DNA from: Maritimibacter sp. HL-12 | Lineage (GTDB): Bacteria; Pseudomonadota; Alphaproteobacteria; Rhodobacterales; Rhodobacteraceae | Reading direction: 5' to 3' | NCBI RefSeq assembly: GCF_900177545.1 | Contig: NZ_FXBQ01000001.1 | Location: 1,382,122 to 1,446,121, forward strand | Length of the DNA: 64,000 bases | Shown: piece after piece, positions 45,530 to 55,606 of the stretch | Numbering within the stretch: the stretch's first letter is position 1 | Layout of the letters: the number at the start of each line of letters is the position of its first letter | Made by a program: the position numbers and the translations under genes | Notes under the pieces: model-generated | What the model was told of the DNA's origin: nothing | What the model saw: only the letters and a program-made list of their open reading frames with translations | Database searches by the model: none

Positions 45530-47188
45530 CTATACTTTCGCACTATCCCCGATATTGTCCACGCCGCGCTCTTCAAGGAGCGTGGTAAGCCAATTCGGGT
45601 CCATCTCCGGCACCGACGAGAGCAATAGGTCGGTGTAGGGGTGGTGCGGGGGCGTGAACATCACGTCCTTCGGCCCCTGTTCCACAACCTTGCCGTTCTG
45701 CATCACCACCACTTCGTCGGCAATCGAACGCACGGTTGCGAGATCGTGGGTGATGAACATGTAAGCCAGCCCGAGTTCCTTCTGGAGCCGGTCGAGCAAC
45801 CGCAGGATGCCCTCGGCCACGAGCTGGTCGAGCGCGCTGGTCACCTCGTCGCAGATGATGAAATCCGGCTCGGCGGCAAGCGCCCGGGCAATGCCGATCC
45901 GCTGTTTCTGCCCGCCTGAAAGCTCTGGCGGATAGCGGTTGTAGTATTGCGCGGGTTCCAGCTCGATCAGGTCGAGCAATTCGTCCACCCGCTGCTTCAG
46001 CGCCGAGCCCTTCAGCCCGGAATAGAACCGTGCCGGGCGACCGATGATCTCGAAGATCTGCACCTTCGGGTTCAACGCCGTATCCGCCATCTGGTAGATC
46101 ATCTGCGCCTGGCGAAGCTGGTCGCGGGTGCGGTCCTGATACCGCGGGGGCAGGGTTTCGCCCTTGAATTGCACCTCGCCTTTCATGGGCGGCAGAAGCC
46201 CGGTGATACAGCGCGCCGTCGTCGATTTTCCCGAGCCGGATTCGCCGACAACGGCCACGGTCATCCCCGGGTAGATGTCGAACGACACGTCTTCGAGAAC
46301 CTTTTCCCCGCCGGTATAGGCGGCGTCGATACCCTTGACCGAAATCACCGGCAGGGTGCCGTCGGTGGGGCGCGATTTCTGATCACGTTTGAAGCTGCGC
46401 ACCGCCCAGAGGCTCTTGGTGTAATCCTCCTTGGGATTCTCAAGCATCTCGACGGTCGAGGCCTGCTCAACCTCTTCGCCCTTGAGCAACACCTTGATCG
46501 TATCCGCCATCTGCGCCACCACGGCGAGATCGTGGGTGATGTAGATCGCGGCGGTGTTGAACTGGTCGACGATGTCGCGGATCGCGGCGAGCACCTCGAT
46601 CTGCGTGGTGACGTCGAGCGCCGTGGTCGGCTCGTCAAAGATGATGAGATCGGGCCGGCATGACATCGCCATCGCCGTCATTGCACGCTGAAGCTGGCCG
46701 CCCGAAACCTGGTGCGGGTAGCGAAAACCGATCTCCTGCGGATTCGGCAGGCGCAACCGCTCGTACAGCTCCATTGCGTCTTCCTGCGCCGCGAGCCGCT
46801 TGTGTATGCGGTATTGCACCGGCGCCTCGGTGTGCTGGTCGATGATCTTGTGCGCCGGGTTGAAGGAAGCCGCAGCGGATTGTGCCACGTAGGCGATCCG
46901 CGAGCCGCGCAACGCGCGCTTCTCCGATTCCGTCGCCGTTGTCAGCTCCATCCCGTCGAACTCAATCCTTCCGCCGGAGATCCGGGTCCCGTCACGGGCG
47001 TAGCCCATCGCGGCGGCCCCGATCGTGGATTTTCCCGCCCCCGATTCACCGATCAAACCAAGAACTTCGCCACGATGGAGCGTGAGGTCGACCCCCTTGA
47101 TGATGTCGATCCATTGCTCATCGGAATAGCCCTGAATCTGAAGATCCTCGATTTTGAGCAGGACGTCCTTGTTCGAAAACTTTCCCAT
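45530..47188 (-). CDS. Fused double ATPase of an oligopeptide-type ABC transporter
   Basis: The 552 residues contain two ABC ATPase domains in tandem: Walker A GESGAGKST with VSGGQLQRAM signature, and GESGSGKST with LSGGQKQRIGIARALAAEPDFI. This is a DppD-DppF type fusion. It starts 1 base after the permease gene ends and its start is preceded by GGAG. It powers uptake through the two permeases and is the last gene of the operon. Confidence 0.95.
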   Translation of the reverse strand: MGKFSNKDVLLKIEDLQIQGYSDEQWIDIIKGVDLTLHRGEVLGLIGESGAGKSTIGAAAMGYARDGTRISGGRIEFDGMELTTATESEKRALRGSRIAYVAQSAAASFNPAHKIIDQHTEAPVQYRIHKRLAAQEDAMELYERLRLPNPQEIGFRYPHQVSGGQLQRAMTAMAMSCRPDLIIFDEPTTALDVTTQIEVLAAIRDIVDQFNTAAIYITHDLAVVAQMADTIKVLLKGEEVEQASTVEMLENPKEDYTKSLWAVRSFKRDQKSRPTDGTLPVISVKGIDAAYTGGEKVLEDVSFDIYPGMTVAVVGESGSGKSTTARCITGLLPPMKGEVQFKGETLPPRYQDRTRDQLRQAQMIYQMADTALNPKVQIFEIIGRPARFYSGLKGSALKQRVDELLDLIELEPAQYYNRYPPELSGGQKQRIGIARALAAEPDFIICDEVTSALDQLVAEGILRLLDRLQKELGLAYMFITHDLATVRSIADEVVVMQNGKVVEQGPKDVMFTPPHHPYTDLLLSSVPEMDPNWLTTLLEERGVDNIGDSAKV

Positions 47189-47189
47189 C

Positions 47190-48428
47190 TTATTGCTCCT
47201 TCAGACCGGAAGACCGGAACAGCATCCAGTCGACCACGAAGTTCACCGACACCGTGAGCAGCGCAATGGCTGCCGCAGGGATCAGCGGTGTGATGTCACC
47301 AAACGAGATCAGCGTCGCATTTTCGCGCACCATCGAGCCCCAGTCTGCCGTCGGAGGTTGAATGCCCAGACCAAGGAAGCTGAGGCCGGCGATCAGCAGG
47401 AACACGAAGACGAATTCCAGCCCGAACTCGGCGACGAGAGGTGCGGTCGAGTTCGGCAGGATCTCGCGGCGGATCAGATACCAGTCACGCTCGCCGCGCA
47501 GCTTGGCGGCCTCGATGTAGTCCATCACCACGATGTTGCCGGCCACCGCCCGGGTCAGGCGGAAGACGCGCGGCGAGTAGATCACCGCGACAACGACGAT
47601 AACGATCACTTCGGAGGGATTGAAAATACTGATGCCCGCCAGGGCGAACACCGTCGAGGCGCCGATCGCGATCGCGAGTCCCACCACCCAGCCGATCACC
47701 TGGTAGGCGGCGGCGGCTGTGAACAGCAGCCCCACCACACCTGCGAACGTGAACAAGAGCCAGAAACTGGTCGTCGGACCTGCAAGCGTTCCACCGAAAA
47801 TCGACAGCATGAGGAGCGCGAAGATCAGAGAGGGGATTGACATGATCACGTCAGAGACGCGGCCCATGACTTGATCGAACCAGCCACTCTTGACCGCCGC
47901 CAGCAGCCCCGCCATCGCCCCAAGGGTGAAGGCCAGAACGGTGCCGGACAGGGCGATCCCTACGGTATTGCGCGTGCCGTAGATCAAACGGCTGAAAATG
48001 TCGCGCCCGAGCTGGTCGGCACCGAGAAGCATATCGCTATCCGCCGGCGCAAAAGCACCGGCAATCACCTCCGCCTCTCCATGCGGAGCAATGAACGGAG
48101 CGAAAATGCCCGCAACGGCGAAGGTGAAGACAACAAACATGCCAAACGTCGCCGTGAGAGGCGCGGTCCGCAGTTCCTTGGCGAGATCTGGCTTCGCGAT
48201 TTGCACAAGGAACTCTTTGAACGCGAAGGAGACAGCAGCGGCCGTCGCAAGTATCGCCACGAAGGTGGCAATGAAGCGAAGAGCCGGCACCCCGCCAACG
48301 ATGCCGACCACGAAGGAAACCAGGGTCAGCGAGAAGACCACCATGAACCATTTTCGGTAACCCACGTAGGCGAGGACAACCGAGGTGATAAGCAGGACTG
48401 CATAGTAGCCAATGACAAAGACGCTCAT
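47190..48428 (-). CDS. ABC transporter permease, DppC-like, enlarged
   Basis: The 412 residues include the DppC-type core (LTATFGMFVVFTFAVAGIFA, LLGADQLGRDIFSRLIYGTR) and the EAA loop (DYIEAAKLRGERDWYLIR). The protein is over 100 residues longer than a usual DppC. About 75 hydrophobic residues are added before the core, and about 65 residues with two extra helices are inserted at about 212-275 between the core helices. The ATG at 48428 follows GGGGGG and ends before the next gene's stop (48439). Confidence 0.9.
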   Translation of the reverse strand: MSVFVIGYYAVLLITSVVLAYVGYRKWFMVVFSLTLVSFVVGIVGGVPALRFIATFVAILATAAAVSFAFKEFLVQIAKPDLAKELRTAPLTATFGMFVVFTFAVAGIFAPFIAPHGEAEVIAGAFAPADSDMLLGADQLGRDIFSRLIYGTRNTVGIALSGTVLAFTLGAMAGLLAAVKSGWFDQVMGRVSDVIMSIPSLIFALLMLSIFGGTLAGPTTSFWLLFTFAGVVGLLFTAAAAYQVIGWVVGLAIAIGASTVFALAGISIFNPSEVIVIVVVAVIYSPRVFRLTRAVAGNIVVMDYIEAAKLRGERDWYLIRREILPNSTAPLVAEFGLEFVFVFLLIAGLSFLGLGIQPPTADWGSMVRENATLISFGDITPLIPAAAIALLTVSVNFVVDWMLFRSSGLKEQ

Positions 48429-48438
48429 GTTGCCCCCC

Positions 48439-49395
48439 TTATTTCGGATGCCGCAGACGCGGGTTGGTAAGAATGGCACCAACATCCGCCGCAAGGTTGA
48501 GAAGAATGAAGGTGGCCGCGAAGATCAGGCTACAGGCCTGCACGACCGGGAAATCGCGCTTCGACACCGCATCGACGAGCGCCTGCCCGATCCCGGGATA
48601 GACGAACACCACCTCGACAAGCACCACGCCGGTGATCAGGTAGGCCAGGTTCAGTGCGACCACGTTGATGATCGGTGCCCATGCGTTTGGCAACGCGTGT
48701 CGCACGATTACCTTCCATGGTGGAACGCCTTTCAAACGCGCCATCTCGATATAGGGAGAGGCGAGCAGGTTGATGATTGCTGCCCGGGTCATCCGCATCA
48801 TGTGGGCGGTGACCACCAGCACCAGGGTCAAAGCAGGCAGGAAGGTTCGCTGCAGAAGATCTCCGAAACTCATTCCCGTCGACAGGCTCGCAATGGCCGG
48901 GAACATGCCAGCCTTCACCGAGAAGAACAGGATCAGCACATAGCCAAGGAAGAACTCGGGGCTCGAGATCGACGAAAGCGTCAGGACGTTTGCGACCCGG
49001 TCGAACACGGTGTTGCGAAGGAGCGCCACGATGATCCCGAGAATGATCGCCAAGGGCACGGCAATAACCGCGGCATAGGCGGCAAGGAACAAGGTGTTCA
49101 CGAAACGTGTTCCGATTGAGTCGATCACCGGTTCACGCGTAACGGCCGAAATGCCGAAATCGCCGCGCACCGCACCTGTGAGCCATTCAAGGTATCGCAC
49201 CACGGCAGGGCGATCGAGACCGAGCTGATCGCGCAATGCGGCGACGGTGTCGGGCGTTGCGCCCTGGCCAAGGATCTGCTGCGCCACGTCGCCGGGCAAC
49301 AGTTCTACCGCGAAGAAAATCAGGATCGACACCACAAGCAGTGTCAGCAGGCCGTAACCCAGCCGCTTCAGAACGAGCTGTAACAGGTCGCCCAT
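48439..49395 (-). CDS. ABC transporter permease, DppB-like
   Basis: The 318 residues match DppB: N-terminal LLTLLVVSILIFFAVELLPGDVAQQILG, GLDRPAVVRYLEWL, EMARLKGVPPWKVIVRHALPN (EAA loop) and the C-terminal DVGAILTNPRLRHPK. Length and topology (six helices) are usual. It lies 10 bases before the second permease. The upstream gap to the binding-protein gene contains a terminator hairpin. Confidence 0.95.
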   Translation of the reverse strand: MGDLLQLVLKRLGYGLLTLLVVSILIFFAVELLPGDVAQQILGQGATPDTVAALRDQLGLDRPAVVRYLEWLTGAVRGDFGISAVTREPVIDSIGTRFVNTLFLAAYAAVIAVPLAIILGIIVALLRNTVFDRVANVLTLSSISSPEFFLGYVLILFFSVKAGMFPAIASLSTGMSFGDLLQRTFLPALTLVLVVTAHMMRMTRAAIINLLASPYIEMARLKGVPPWKVIVRHALPNAWAPIINVVALNLAYLITGVVLVEVVFVYPGIGQALVDAVSKRDFPVVQACSLIFAATFILLNLAADVGAILTNPRLRHPK

Positions 49396-49494
49396 TTACT
49401 TCTCCCCCGTTTTGCACGCCCGTTGCGGGCGGTTATTCTTGCCATCGCGCTCCCGCCTTCCCGGCTTCGAAATGCCGATGATCGGGGGCAAAGG

Positions 49495-49525
49495 AAAACG
49501 GCCCGGCACGATCACGCGCCGGGCC
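49495..49525 (-). terminator. Hairpin attenuator between binding-protein and permease genes
   Basis: On the minus strand an 8-bp stem GGCCCGGC / GCCGGGCC is followed by GTTTTCC, 17 bases past the stop of the substrate-binding protein gene. Partial termination would make the binding protein more abundant than the membrane parts, as is common in ABC operons. Confidence 0.7.
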
Positions 49526-49541
49526 GATGTGTTTCAGCCGA

Positions 49542-51149
49542 TCAGCTGTTGAACCACCAGCGGCTCGCAGCGCGACCGCCGTCGCTCTCCCAGCTCGCCG
49601 CAAGGTTTTCCGGTGTCCCGACATTCGCGCGAGCGCCGTAGACGAAGTTGTTGAAGAACGGAATGACCGTGCCACCGTCGTCACGGGCCAGCATCGCCAT
49701 CTCGCGGTACATCTCCGCACGCAGCGAGTCGTCGAGCTCCGCCTTGGCTTGCAGCAACAGCTCGTTGAACCGGTCGTTCTGCCAGCGGCTCTCGTTCCAT
49801 GCCGCGTCGTGCTTGTAGGCCAGCGTGTACATCACGTCCGGCGTCGGGCGAGCGCCCCACGACACGAGCGAGAACGGCTTCACCAGCCAGACATCGGAAT
49901 AGTAACCGTCGTTCGGCTCGCGCACCACGTTGATGGTGATCCCCGCTTCCTTGGCGTGTTCGGCATAGAGAACCGCCATGTCGACGGCCCCGGCACTGAC
50001 GCTGTCGGCAGTGGAGAGGCTGACCGTAAGGCCCTCGGCTCCAGCTTTCTGCAAGAGCGATCTTGCCTGATCGGGATCATAGTCGCGCTGCGGAATGTCG
50101 TCGGGCCAGTAGGGCTGGGCCGGCGAATGGTGGAAGTCGTTGGCCTTGGTGCCGGCACCGAACAGGATCTTCTCGATGATCTCGTCGCGGTTGATCGCGA
50201 GCTTGAGCGCGTTGCGCACATCGACGTTGTCGAACGGCGCGGTGTCGCAGAACATCGGCATGGTGATGGCACCGGCCGAGGGAACGTTGAACACCTGAAG
50301 GTTCGGATCGCGCTGCATCAGCGCCATCGTCTTCACGTCAACCTGCGAAACGGCATCGACATCGCCCGTCACCAGCGCGGTCTGACGCGCGTTCGGGTCG
50401 TTGAGCACGATGATATCGACGTTGTCGAACCATGCGCCTTCACCATGCCAACCGTCGTGGCGGGTCAGCGAGAACTGAACGCCGAATTCGCCCGAATCGA
50501 TCTTGTAGGGGCCGCAACCGTCGCCGGAGCGCCAGTCGATCGTGCCGTCATCGTTCGCCGGGCAGATCGCGAAGTGATAGTCGGTCATCAGCCATGGCAG
50601 GTCGGCGTTGCCGCCGGTTAGCATGAAGGTGACGGTGTGATCGCCATCGGCCACGATATCCACGACGTCCGACAGCAGCGCCTTGGCCGCGGAAGTTGTA
50701 TCGTCGCCACGGTGGTGATTGAACGACGCCACGACATCGTTCGCCGTCACCGGGCGACCGCTGTGGAAGCTGGCGTTGGGATTGATGTTGAAGGTCCACT
50801 CGGAAGCGGTATCGTTGGCTTCCCAACTGTCGGCCAGATCCGGCCCCAGCGATCCATCGCCGTTGATCATCGTCATGTAGGAGCGATGGGTGTGGGCGAG
50901 GAAGATCATCGTCCGGGTCACGTAGGTGCCCGGATCGTGGGTGTCGCCCGTGTTGCCATCATGGATGCCCCAGCGGAATGTGCCGCCACGCTGCGGCGCG
51001 GCCGCCGCACTTGTCGCCCAAAGGCTGGTCGCGCCTGCCGTGGTGAGGCCCGCGGCAGCGGAATAATTCATGAAGTCCCGGCGCGAGATACGGCCCATGC
51101 GGGCACCCTCTGCGATCCGATTGATGAGGTCGTGGTCTTTTCTGGACAT
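49542..51149 (-). CDS. Peptide-type ABC substrate-binding protein (Tat signal)
   Basis: The 535-residue periplasmic solute-binding protein of the SBP family 5. Its N-terminus has a twin-arginine motif (ISRRDFMNYSAAAGL) and a hydrophobic stretch, then a cleaved A-A-A-A-P region. Family motifs include FRWGIHDGNTGDTHDPGTY and DVRNALKLAINRDEIIEKI. It is the first gene of the transporter operon, preceded by GGGAG. The ligand may be a peptide, a sugar-like compound or an opine. Confidence 0.93.
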   Translation of the reverse strand: MSRKDHDLINRIAEGARMGRISRRDFMNYSAAAGLTTAGATSLWATSAAAAPQRGGTFRWGIHDGNTGDTHDPGTYVTRTMIFLAHTHRSYMTMINGDGSLGPDLADSWEANDTASEWTFNINPNASFHSGRPVTANDVVASFNHHRGDDTTSAAKALLSDVVDIVADGDHTVTFMLTGGNADLPWLMTDYHFAICPANDDGTIDWRSGDGCGPYKIDSGEFGVQFSLTRHDGWHGEGAWFDNVDIIVLNDPNARQTALVTGDVDAVSQVDVKTMALMQRDPNLQVFNVPSAGAITMPMFCDTAPFDNVDVRNALKLAINRDEIIEKILFGAGTKANDFHHSPAQPYWPDDIPQRDYDPDQARSLLQKAGAEGLTVSLSTADSVSAGAVDMAVLYAEHAKEAGITINVVREPNDGYYSDVWLVKPFSLVSWGARPTPDVMYTLAYKHDAAWNESRWQNDRFNELLLQAKAELDDSLRAEMYREMAMLARDDGGTVIPFFNNFVYGARANVGTPENLAASWESDGGRAASRWWFNS

Positions 51150-51648
51150 GACATCTCCCTGGTTTGTATTGGCACCGACACGTTGGCCTGCACCCTTGAT
51201 GATCCTCCCCCGGCAGCAAGCAAGGGTAGGTCAAAAACGACATGCCATAATAAAAACACGAAATGGCACTGTGTATCCACCCATAAACAAAGATTTTTTT
51301 TCTTGCTTCGCTATCCAGGGATGTCGCTTTTTGAAAACTGTGCGTTCTGCGAAGGACTTTTCACCCGGCAATGGTCCAAAAAACGACACGCCCGAATGTC
51401 GCTAGACTACCACAAAATCGAGCGAATCGCATGACTTTGAACGACCCGGCCGGGTGATTCGGTCAGAAGGTCTCAACCGGAAGGCCGCCCGTCGACGGCT
51501 TCCAGCGCAAACCCATTATTCTGGTTTGGAATTGTATTTCGCCACGGTCGCGATCCCAGGCGAGGGTTTCGGGGCAATCGCAGGGGCCGTGCATAGCGCC
51601 CGGCTCAACGGCAAACCGCCGGGCGGGCTCGGCCCGACCCGATCGCGG
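51150..51648. other. Long intergenic region before the ABC operon and after dnaJ
   Basis: About 500 bases, unusually AT-rich for this genome, including a run of T residues near 51295 and a 12-base palindrome ACCCGGCCGGGT at 51444-51455. It should hold the promoter of the binding-protein gene. A 37-residue frame ending at 51434 lacks a proper ribosome site. No RNA gene was recognised. Confidence 0.6.
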
Positions 51649-52800
51649 TCAGCCCTTCATCCCATCCCAGAAGCTCTTGACCTTGGAGAAGAAATCCGTG
51701 CTCTCGGGGTTGTTTTCCTCCGACAGCTTCTCGAATTCCTTGAGCAGTTCCTTCTGCCGCCCGGTAAGGTTGACCGGGGTTTCGACGGCAAGCTCGATAT
51801 ACATGTCGCCATGCCCACCGCCGCGCAGCCCCGGCATACCCTTGCCGCGAAGCCGCATCTGCCGCCCCGCCTGGCTGCCTGCCGGGATCTTCACCCGCGA
51901 GCGGCCACCGTCGATCGTGGGCACCTCGATATCGCCGCCCAGCGCGGCAGCCGTCATCGACACCGGCACATGGCAGTGCAGGTGAAGACCTTCGCGCTCG
52001 AAGATCGGGTGCTGCGCCACCTCGATGAAGATGTAGAGATCGCCGGCCGGGCCGCCACGCATACCGGCCTCGCCTTCGCCGGCGAGGCGGATTCGGGTTC
52101 CGGTCTCGACCCCGGCGGGAATATTCACGCTGAGCGCGCGTTCCTTCTCGATCCGCCCATGACCATGGCAAACCTTGCAGGGGTTCTTGATGATCTGCCC
52201 CATACCGTGACAGGTCGGGCAGGTGCGCTCCACGGTGAAGAAGCCTTGCTGGGCGCGGACCTTGCCAAGCCCTGAACAGGTTGGGCAGGTGACGGGTTCG
52301 CTGCCGCCTTCGGCACCGGTGCCGTTACAGGCATCGCAGGTGATCGAGGTCGGCACGTTGATGGTTTTCTGAAGCCCGTTATAGGCTTCTTCGAGGGTGA
52401 TCCGCAGGTTGTAACGCAGATCGGAGCCGCGCGTGGCGCGTTGGCGACCGCCTCCGCGACCACCCCCCATGAAGTCGCCGAACAGGTCGTCGAACACATC
52501 CGAAAAGGCGGAGGCAAAATCACCCTGCCCCTGGAAACCACCGCCACCCGGGCGCGCGCCACCGCCCATGCCGTTTTCAAAAGCGGCATGGCCGAAACGG
52601 TCGTAAGCGGCCTTCCTGTCGGCGTCTTTCAAGACGTCGTAGGCTTCGTTCACTTCCTTGAACTGGGCCTCGGCATCGGGATTGTCTGAGTTGCGGTCGG
52701 GATGCAGCTCGCGTGCCTTGCCGCGATAAGCCTTCTTGATCTCGTCCGCCGACGCGCCTCTGGCAATGCCCAGAACCTCGTAGTAATCGCGCTTTGACAT
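51649..52800 (-). CDS. dnaJ: Chaperone DnaJ
   Basis: DnaJ stimulates DnaK ATP hydrolysis and delivers unfolded proteins. The 383 residues have the J domain ([20 protein letters not shown], with HPDRN), a Gly/Phe-rich region, four zinc-finger motifs ([32 protein letters not shown]) and the C-terminal substrate domain. It lies 73 bases after dnaK with a hairpin in between. Confidence 0.98.
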   Translation of the reverse strand: MSKRDYYEVLGIARGASADEIKKAYRGKARELHPDRNSDNPDAEAQFKEVNEAYDVLKDADRKAAYDRFGHAAFENGMGGGARPGGGGFQGQGDFASAFSDVFDDLFGDFMGGGRGGGRQRATRGSDLRYNLRITLEEAYNGLQKTINVPTSITCDACNGTGAEGGSEPVTCPTCSGLGKVRAQQGFFTVERTCPTCHGMGQIIKNPCKVCHGHGRIEKERALSVNIPAGVETGTRIRLAGEGEAGMRGGPAGDLYIFIEVAQHPIFEREGLHLHCHVPVSMTAAALGGDIEVPTIDGGRSRVKIPAGSQAGRQMRLRGKGMPGLRGGGHGDMYIELAVETPVNLTGRQKELLKEFEKLSEENNPESTDFFSKVKSFWDGMKG

Positions 52801-52829
52801 CGGTCAGTCCCCCTTTGGGAACGCAAGCG

Positions 52830-52855
52830 CCGGTCCGCCGGGACTGGCGGACCGG
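52830..52855. other. Stem-loop between dnaK and dnaJ
   Basis: A perfect 10-bp inverted repeat (CCGGTCCGCC, loop of 6, GGCGGACCGG) lies in the 73-base gap. It has no U-run in the minus direction, so it may act in RNA stability or partial termination rather than as a full terminator. Confidence 0.65.
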
Positions 52856-52873
52856 ACGCGAGCTCTTTGGGTC

Positions 52874-54787
52874 TTACGACCGCTTGTCGTCGTCGAGATC
52901 CTCGAAGTCGGCATCGACAATGTCATCGTCCACACCCGAGGGCGAGCCTTCGTCGTCGGAAGCCTCTTCGCCCTGCGACTGTTGCTCGGCCTTGTAGATG
53001 GCCTCACCCAGTTTCATGGCAGCGTCGGTGACGTTCTGGACGCCCGACTTGATCTTGCCGGCGTCGTCTTTCTCAAGATCGTCCTTGAGCGCCGCGATGG
53101 CGAGTTCGATCGCCTCGATCGTTGTCGGATCGACCTTGTCGGCATGTTCTTCCATCGCCTTCTCGGTCGAGTGAATGAGGCTTTCGGCCTGGTTGCGGGC
53201 CTCGACGAGTTCGCGGCGGCTCTTGTCGGCCTCGGCGTTCTCCTCGGCGTCCTTCACCATTTTCTCGATGTCTTCGTCCGACAGGCCACCGGAAGCCTGG
53301 ATCGTGATCCGGTGCTCCTTGCCGGTGCCCTTGTCCTTGGCCTGAACCGAGACGATGCCGTTGGCGTCGATATCGAAGGTCACCTCGATTTGCGGCATGC
53401 CGCGCGGGGCCGGCGGGATGTCTTCAAGGTTGAACTGGCCGAGCATCTTGTTGTCGGCCGCCATCTCGCGCTCACCCTGGAACACCCGGATCGTCACCGC
53501 GTTCTGGTTGTCTTCGGCGGTGGAGAACACCTGGCTCTTCTTGGTCGGGATCGTGGTGTTGCGGTCGATCAGCCGGGTGAACACGCCGCCCAGCGTTTCG
53601 ATGCCGAGCGAAAGCGGGGTCACGTCGAGCAGCACGACGTCTTTCACGTCGCCCTGAAGCACGCCGGCCTGAATCGCGGCACCCAGCGCCACGACCTCGT
53701 CCGGGTTGACGCCCTTGTGCGGCTCCTTGCCAAAGAACTTGGTGACTTCCTCGACCACTTTCGGCATCCGGGTCATGCCGCCGACGAGGATCACCTCGTC
53801 GATGTCGCCGGTCGACAGGCCCGCATCCTTGAGCGCGGCCTGGCAGGGCTTCATCGAGTTCTTGATCAGGTCGTTCACGAGGCTTTCAAGTTTTGCGCGG
53901 GTGAGCTTCATCACCATGTGCAGCGGCTGGCCATCGGATCCCATCGAGATGAACGGCTGGTTGATCTCGGTCTGGCTCGACGACGACAGCTCGATCTTGG
54001 CCTTCTCCGCAGCTTCCTTGAGCCGCTGGAGCGCCATCTTGTCTTTCGTCAGGTCGACGTTGTTTTCCTTTTTGAACTCCTCAGCGAGGTAGTTCACGAT
54101 CCGCATATCGAAGTCTTCACCACCGAGGAAGGTGTCGCCGTTGGTCGATTTCACTTCGAACAGGCCATCGTCGATTTCGAGGATGGTGATATCGAAGGTG
54201 CCGCCGCCAAGGTCGTAGACCGCGATCGTCTTGGTCTCTTTCTTGTCGAGACCATAGGCCAGTGCCGCCGCGGTAGGTTCGTTGATGATGCGCAGAACCT
54301 CGAGACCGGCGATCTTGCCCGCGTCTTTCGTGGCCTGGCGCTGGGCGTCGTTGAAATAGGCGGGCACGGTGATGACGGCCTGCTCGACCTTTTCACCGAG
54401 GTAGCTCTCGGCGGTTTCCTTCATCTTCTGCAGAATGAACGCGGAGATCTGCGAGGGCGAATACTTCTCGCCCGCGGCTTCCACCCAGGCGTCGCCGTTG
54501 CTGCCCTTGACGATGCTGTAGGGCACCAGCTTCTTGTCTTTCTCGACGGCCGGATCCCCGTAGCGACGGCCGATCAGGCGCTTGACAGCAAAAACGGTGT
54601 TGTCGGGGTTGGTAACGGCCTGACGTTTCGCAGGCTGGCCGACGAGCCGCTCTTCATCCTTGAAGGCCACGACCGACGGCGTCGTGCGCGCGCCTTCCGA
54701 GTTTTCGATGACACGCGGTTGCGCGCCGTCCATGATGGCAACACAGGAGTTGGTGGTGCCGAGGTCGATACCGATGACTTTGGCCAT
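52874..54787 (-). CDS. dnaK: Chaperone DnaK
   Basis: Hsp70. The 637 residues start [20 protein letters not shown] and include [30 protein letters not shown]-like [11 protein letters not shown], and the helical C-terminal lid ending in an acidic tail. The ATG at 54787 is set by this expected start and an AGAGG site. Transcription is likely from a heat-shock type promoter at 54894-54925. Confidence 0.98.
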   Translation of the reverse strand: MAKVIGIDLGTTNSCVAIMDGAQPRVIENSEGARTTPSVVAFKDEERLVGQPAKRQAVTNPDNTVFAVKRLIGRRYGDPAVEKDKKLVPYSIVKGSNGDAWVEAAGEKYSPSQISAFILQKMKETAESYLGEKVEQAVITVPAYFNDAQRQATKDAGKIAGLEVLRIINEPTAAALAYGLDKKETKTIAVYDLGGGTFDITILEIDDGLFEVKSTNGDTFLGGEDFDMRIVNYLAEEFKKENNVDLTKDKMALQRLKEAAEKAKIELSSSSQTEINQPFISMGSDGQPLHMVMKLTRAKLESLVNDLIKNSMKPCQAALKDAGLSTGDIDEVILVGGMTRMPKVVEEVTKFFGKEPHKGVNPDEVVALGAAIQAGVLQGDVKDVVLLDVTPLSLGIETLGGVFTRLIDRNTTIPTKKSQVFSTAEDNQNAVTIRVFQGEREMAADNKMLGQFNLEDIPPAPRGMPQIEVTFDIDANGIVSVQAKDKGTGKEHRITIQASGGLSDEDIEKMVKDAEENAEADKSRRELVEARNQAESLIHSTEKAMEEHADKVDPTTIEAIELAIAALKDDLEKDDAGKIKSGVQNVTDAAMKLGEAIYKAEQQSQGEEASDDEGSPSGVDDDIVDADFEDLDDDKRS

Positions 54788-54893
54788 GCTCAAAATCCTC
54801 TCTTGGCGATGTTGTGGGCGTGGACCTTGGAAAGCATCCTTGCCCGATCCCAGTTTCTTGGCCGGAACGAGCGATCCCTCTCCGGCGTCTGGG

Positions 54894-54925
54894 CGTATAT
54901 AAGGAGGGGTATTGGGGGCTGCAAG
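54894..54925 (-). promoter_or_regulatory. Heat-shock (RpoH/sigma-32) type promoter of dnaK
   Basis: On the minus strand CTTGCA is followed by 16 bases and CTTATATACG. The latter matches every fixed position of the alphaproteobacterial sigma-32 -10 consensus CYTATNTNNG, and CTTG matches the -35 core. It lies about 107 bases before the dnaK start, which leaves an untranslated leader of roughly 100 bases. Confidence 0.75.
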
Positions 54926-54979
54926 CCGCCGTGGTCGAGCGAAAATGCAAAAAAACGAGTCCTTTTCGGGGTTTTGCCG

Positions 54980-55606
54980 ATGACGCGAAATGACAACGGG
55001 CCGGTGGCCGGCATCAATGTGCGTGGTGCCACCCTCTATCGCGGGTTTCTCACACCGGCGGATCAAGCCGGTATGGTCGAGGTTTTGCGCCGGGTCGTGG
55101 CCGAGGCCCCGCTGTTTTCACCGGAGACGCGCTGGGGGCGGAAAATGTCGGTGCGGATGACGAGCGCCGGGCGCTATGGCTGGTTTTCCGACCGCCGAGG
55201 CTATCGCTACATCGAGCGCCACCCCTCCGGCACGCCCTGGCCGGCAATCCCCGATCCGGTGCACGAGATCTGGCGCGCGCTGGTGCCTGAAGCCCGGCCA
55301 CCGGATTGCTGCCTGGTGAACCTCTATGGTGAAGGCGCAAAGATGGGGTTGCACCAGGACCGCGACGAAGCCGACTTTTCGCAACCCGTGGTCTCGATCA
55401 GCCTCGGTGACGAGGCCCTGTTTCGCATTGGCACCACCGAACGATCCGGCAAAACGGAGTCTGTCTGGCTCAAGTCGGGTGACGTGCTCGTGCTCGGTGG
55501 CGCCGCGCGGCTTGCCTTTCACGGCATCGACCGGGTCCGGACCGGGTCTTCCAGCCTGCTCCGCGATGGTGGCAGGATCAACCTGACCCTGCGCGTCGTC
55601 GACTAG
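54980..55606 (+). CDS. alkB: AlkB-family 2OG-Fe(II) dioxygenase
   Basis: Oxidative demethylase that repairs alkylated bases (1-methyladenine, 3-methylcytosine). The 208 residues keep all catalytic residues: iron ligands H125 and D127 (LHQDRDE) and H181 (FHGIDRV), and 2OG-binding R199 and R205 (GGRINLTLR). The N-terminal lid motif [20 protein letters not shown] is present. It is divergent from dnaK, sharing a 190-base control region, and overlaps the convergent permease gene by 4 bases. Confidence 0.94.
   Translation: MTRNDNGPVAGINVRGATLYRGFLTPADQAGMVEVLRRVVAEAPLFSPETRWGRKMSVRMTSAGRYGWFSDRRGYRYIERHPSGTPWPAIPDPVHEIWRALVPEARPPDCCLVNLYGEGAKMGLHQDRDEADFSQPVVSISLGDEALFRIGTTERSGKTESVWLKSGDVLVLGGAARLAFHGIDRVRTGSSSLLRDGGRINLTLRVVD

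Noticed and set aside
51320-51434. Possible 37-residue Cys-containing peptide
   Set aside because: The nearest purine-rich site abuts the ATG, and no family is recognised; weaker than the case at 45353.
52982-55606. Long plus-strand open frame over dnaK
   Set aside because: It is antisense to dnaK, whose motifs and ribosome site are clear; only its last 208 codons (AlkB) are real, starting at 54980.
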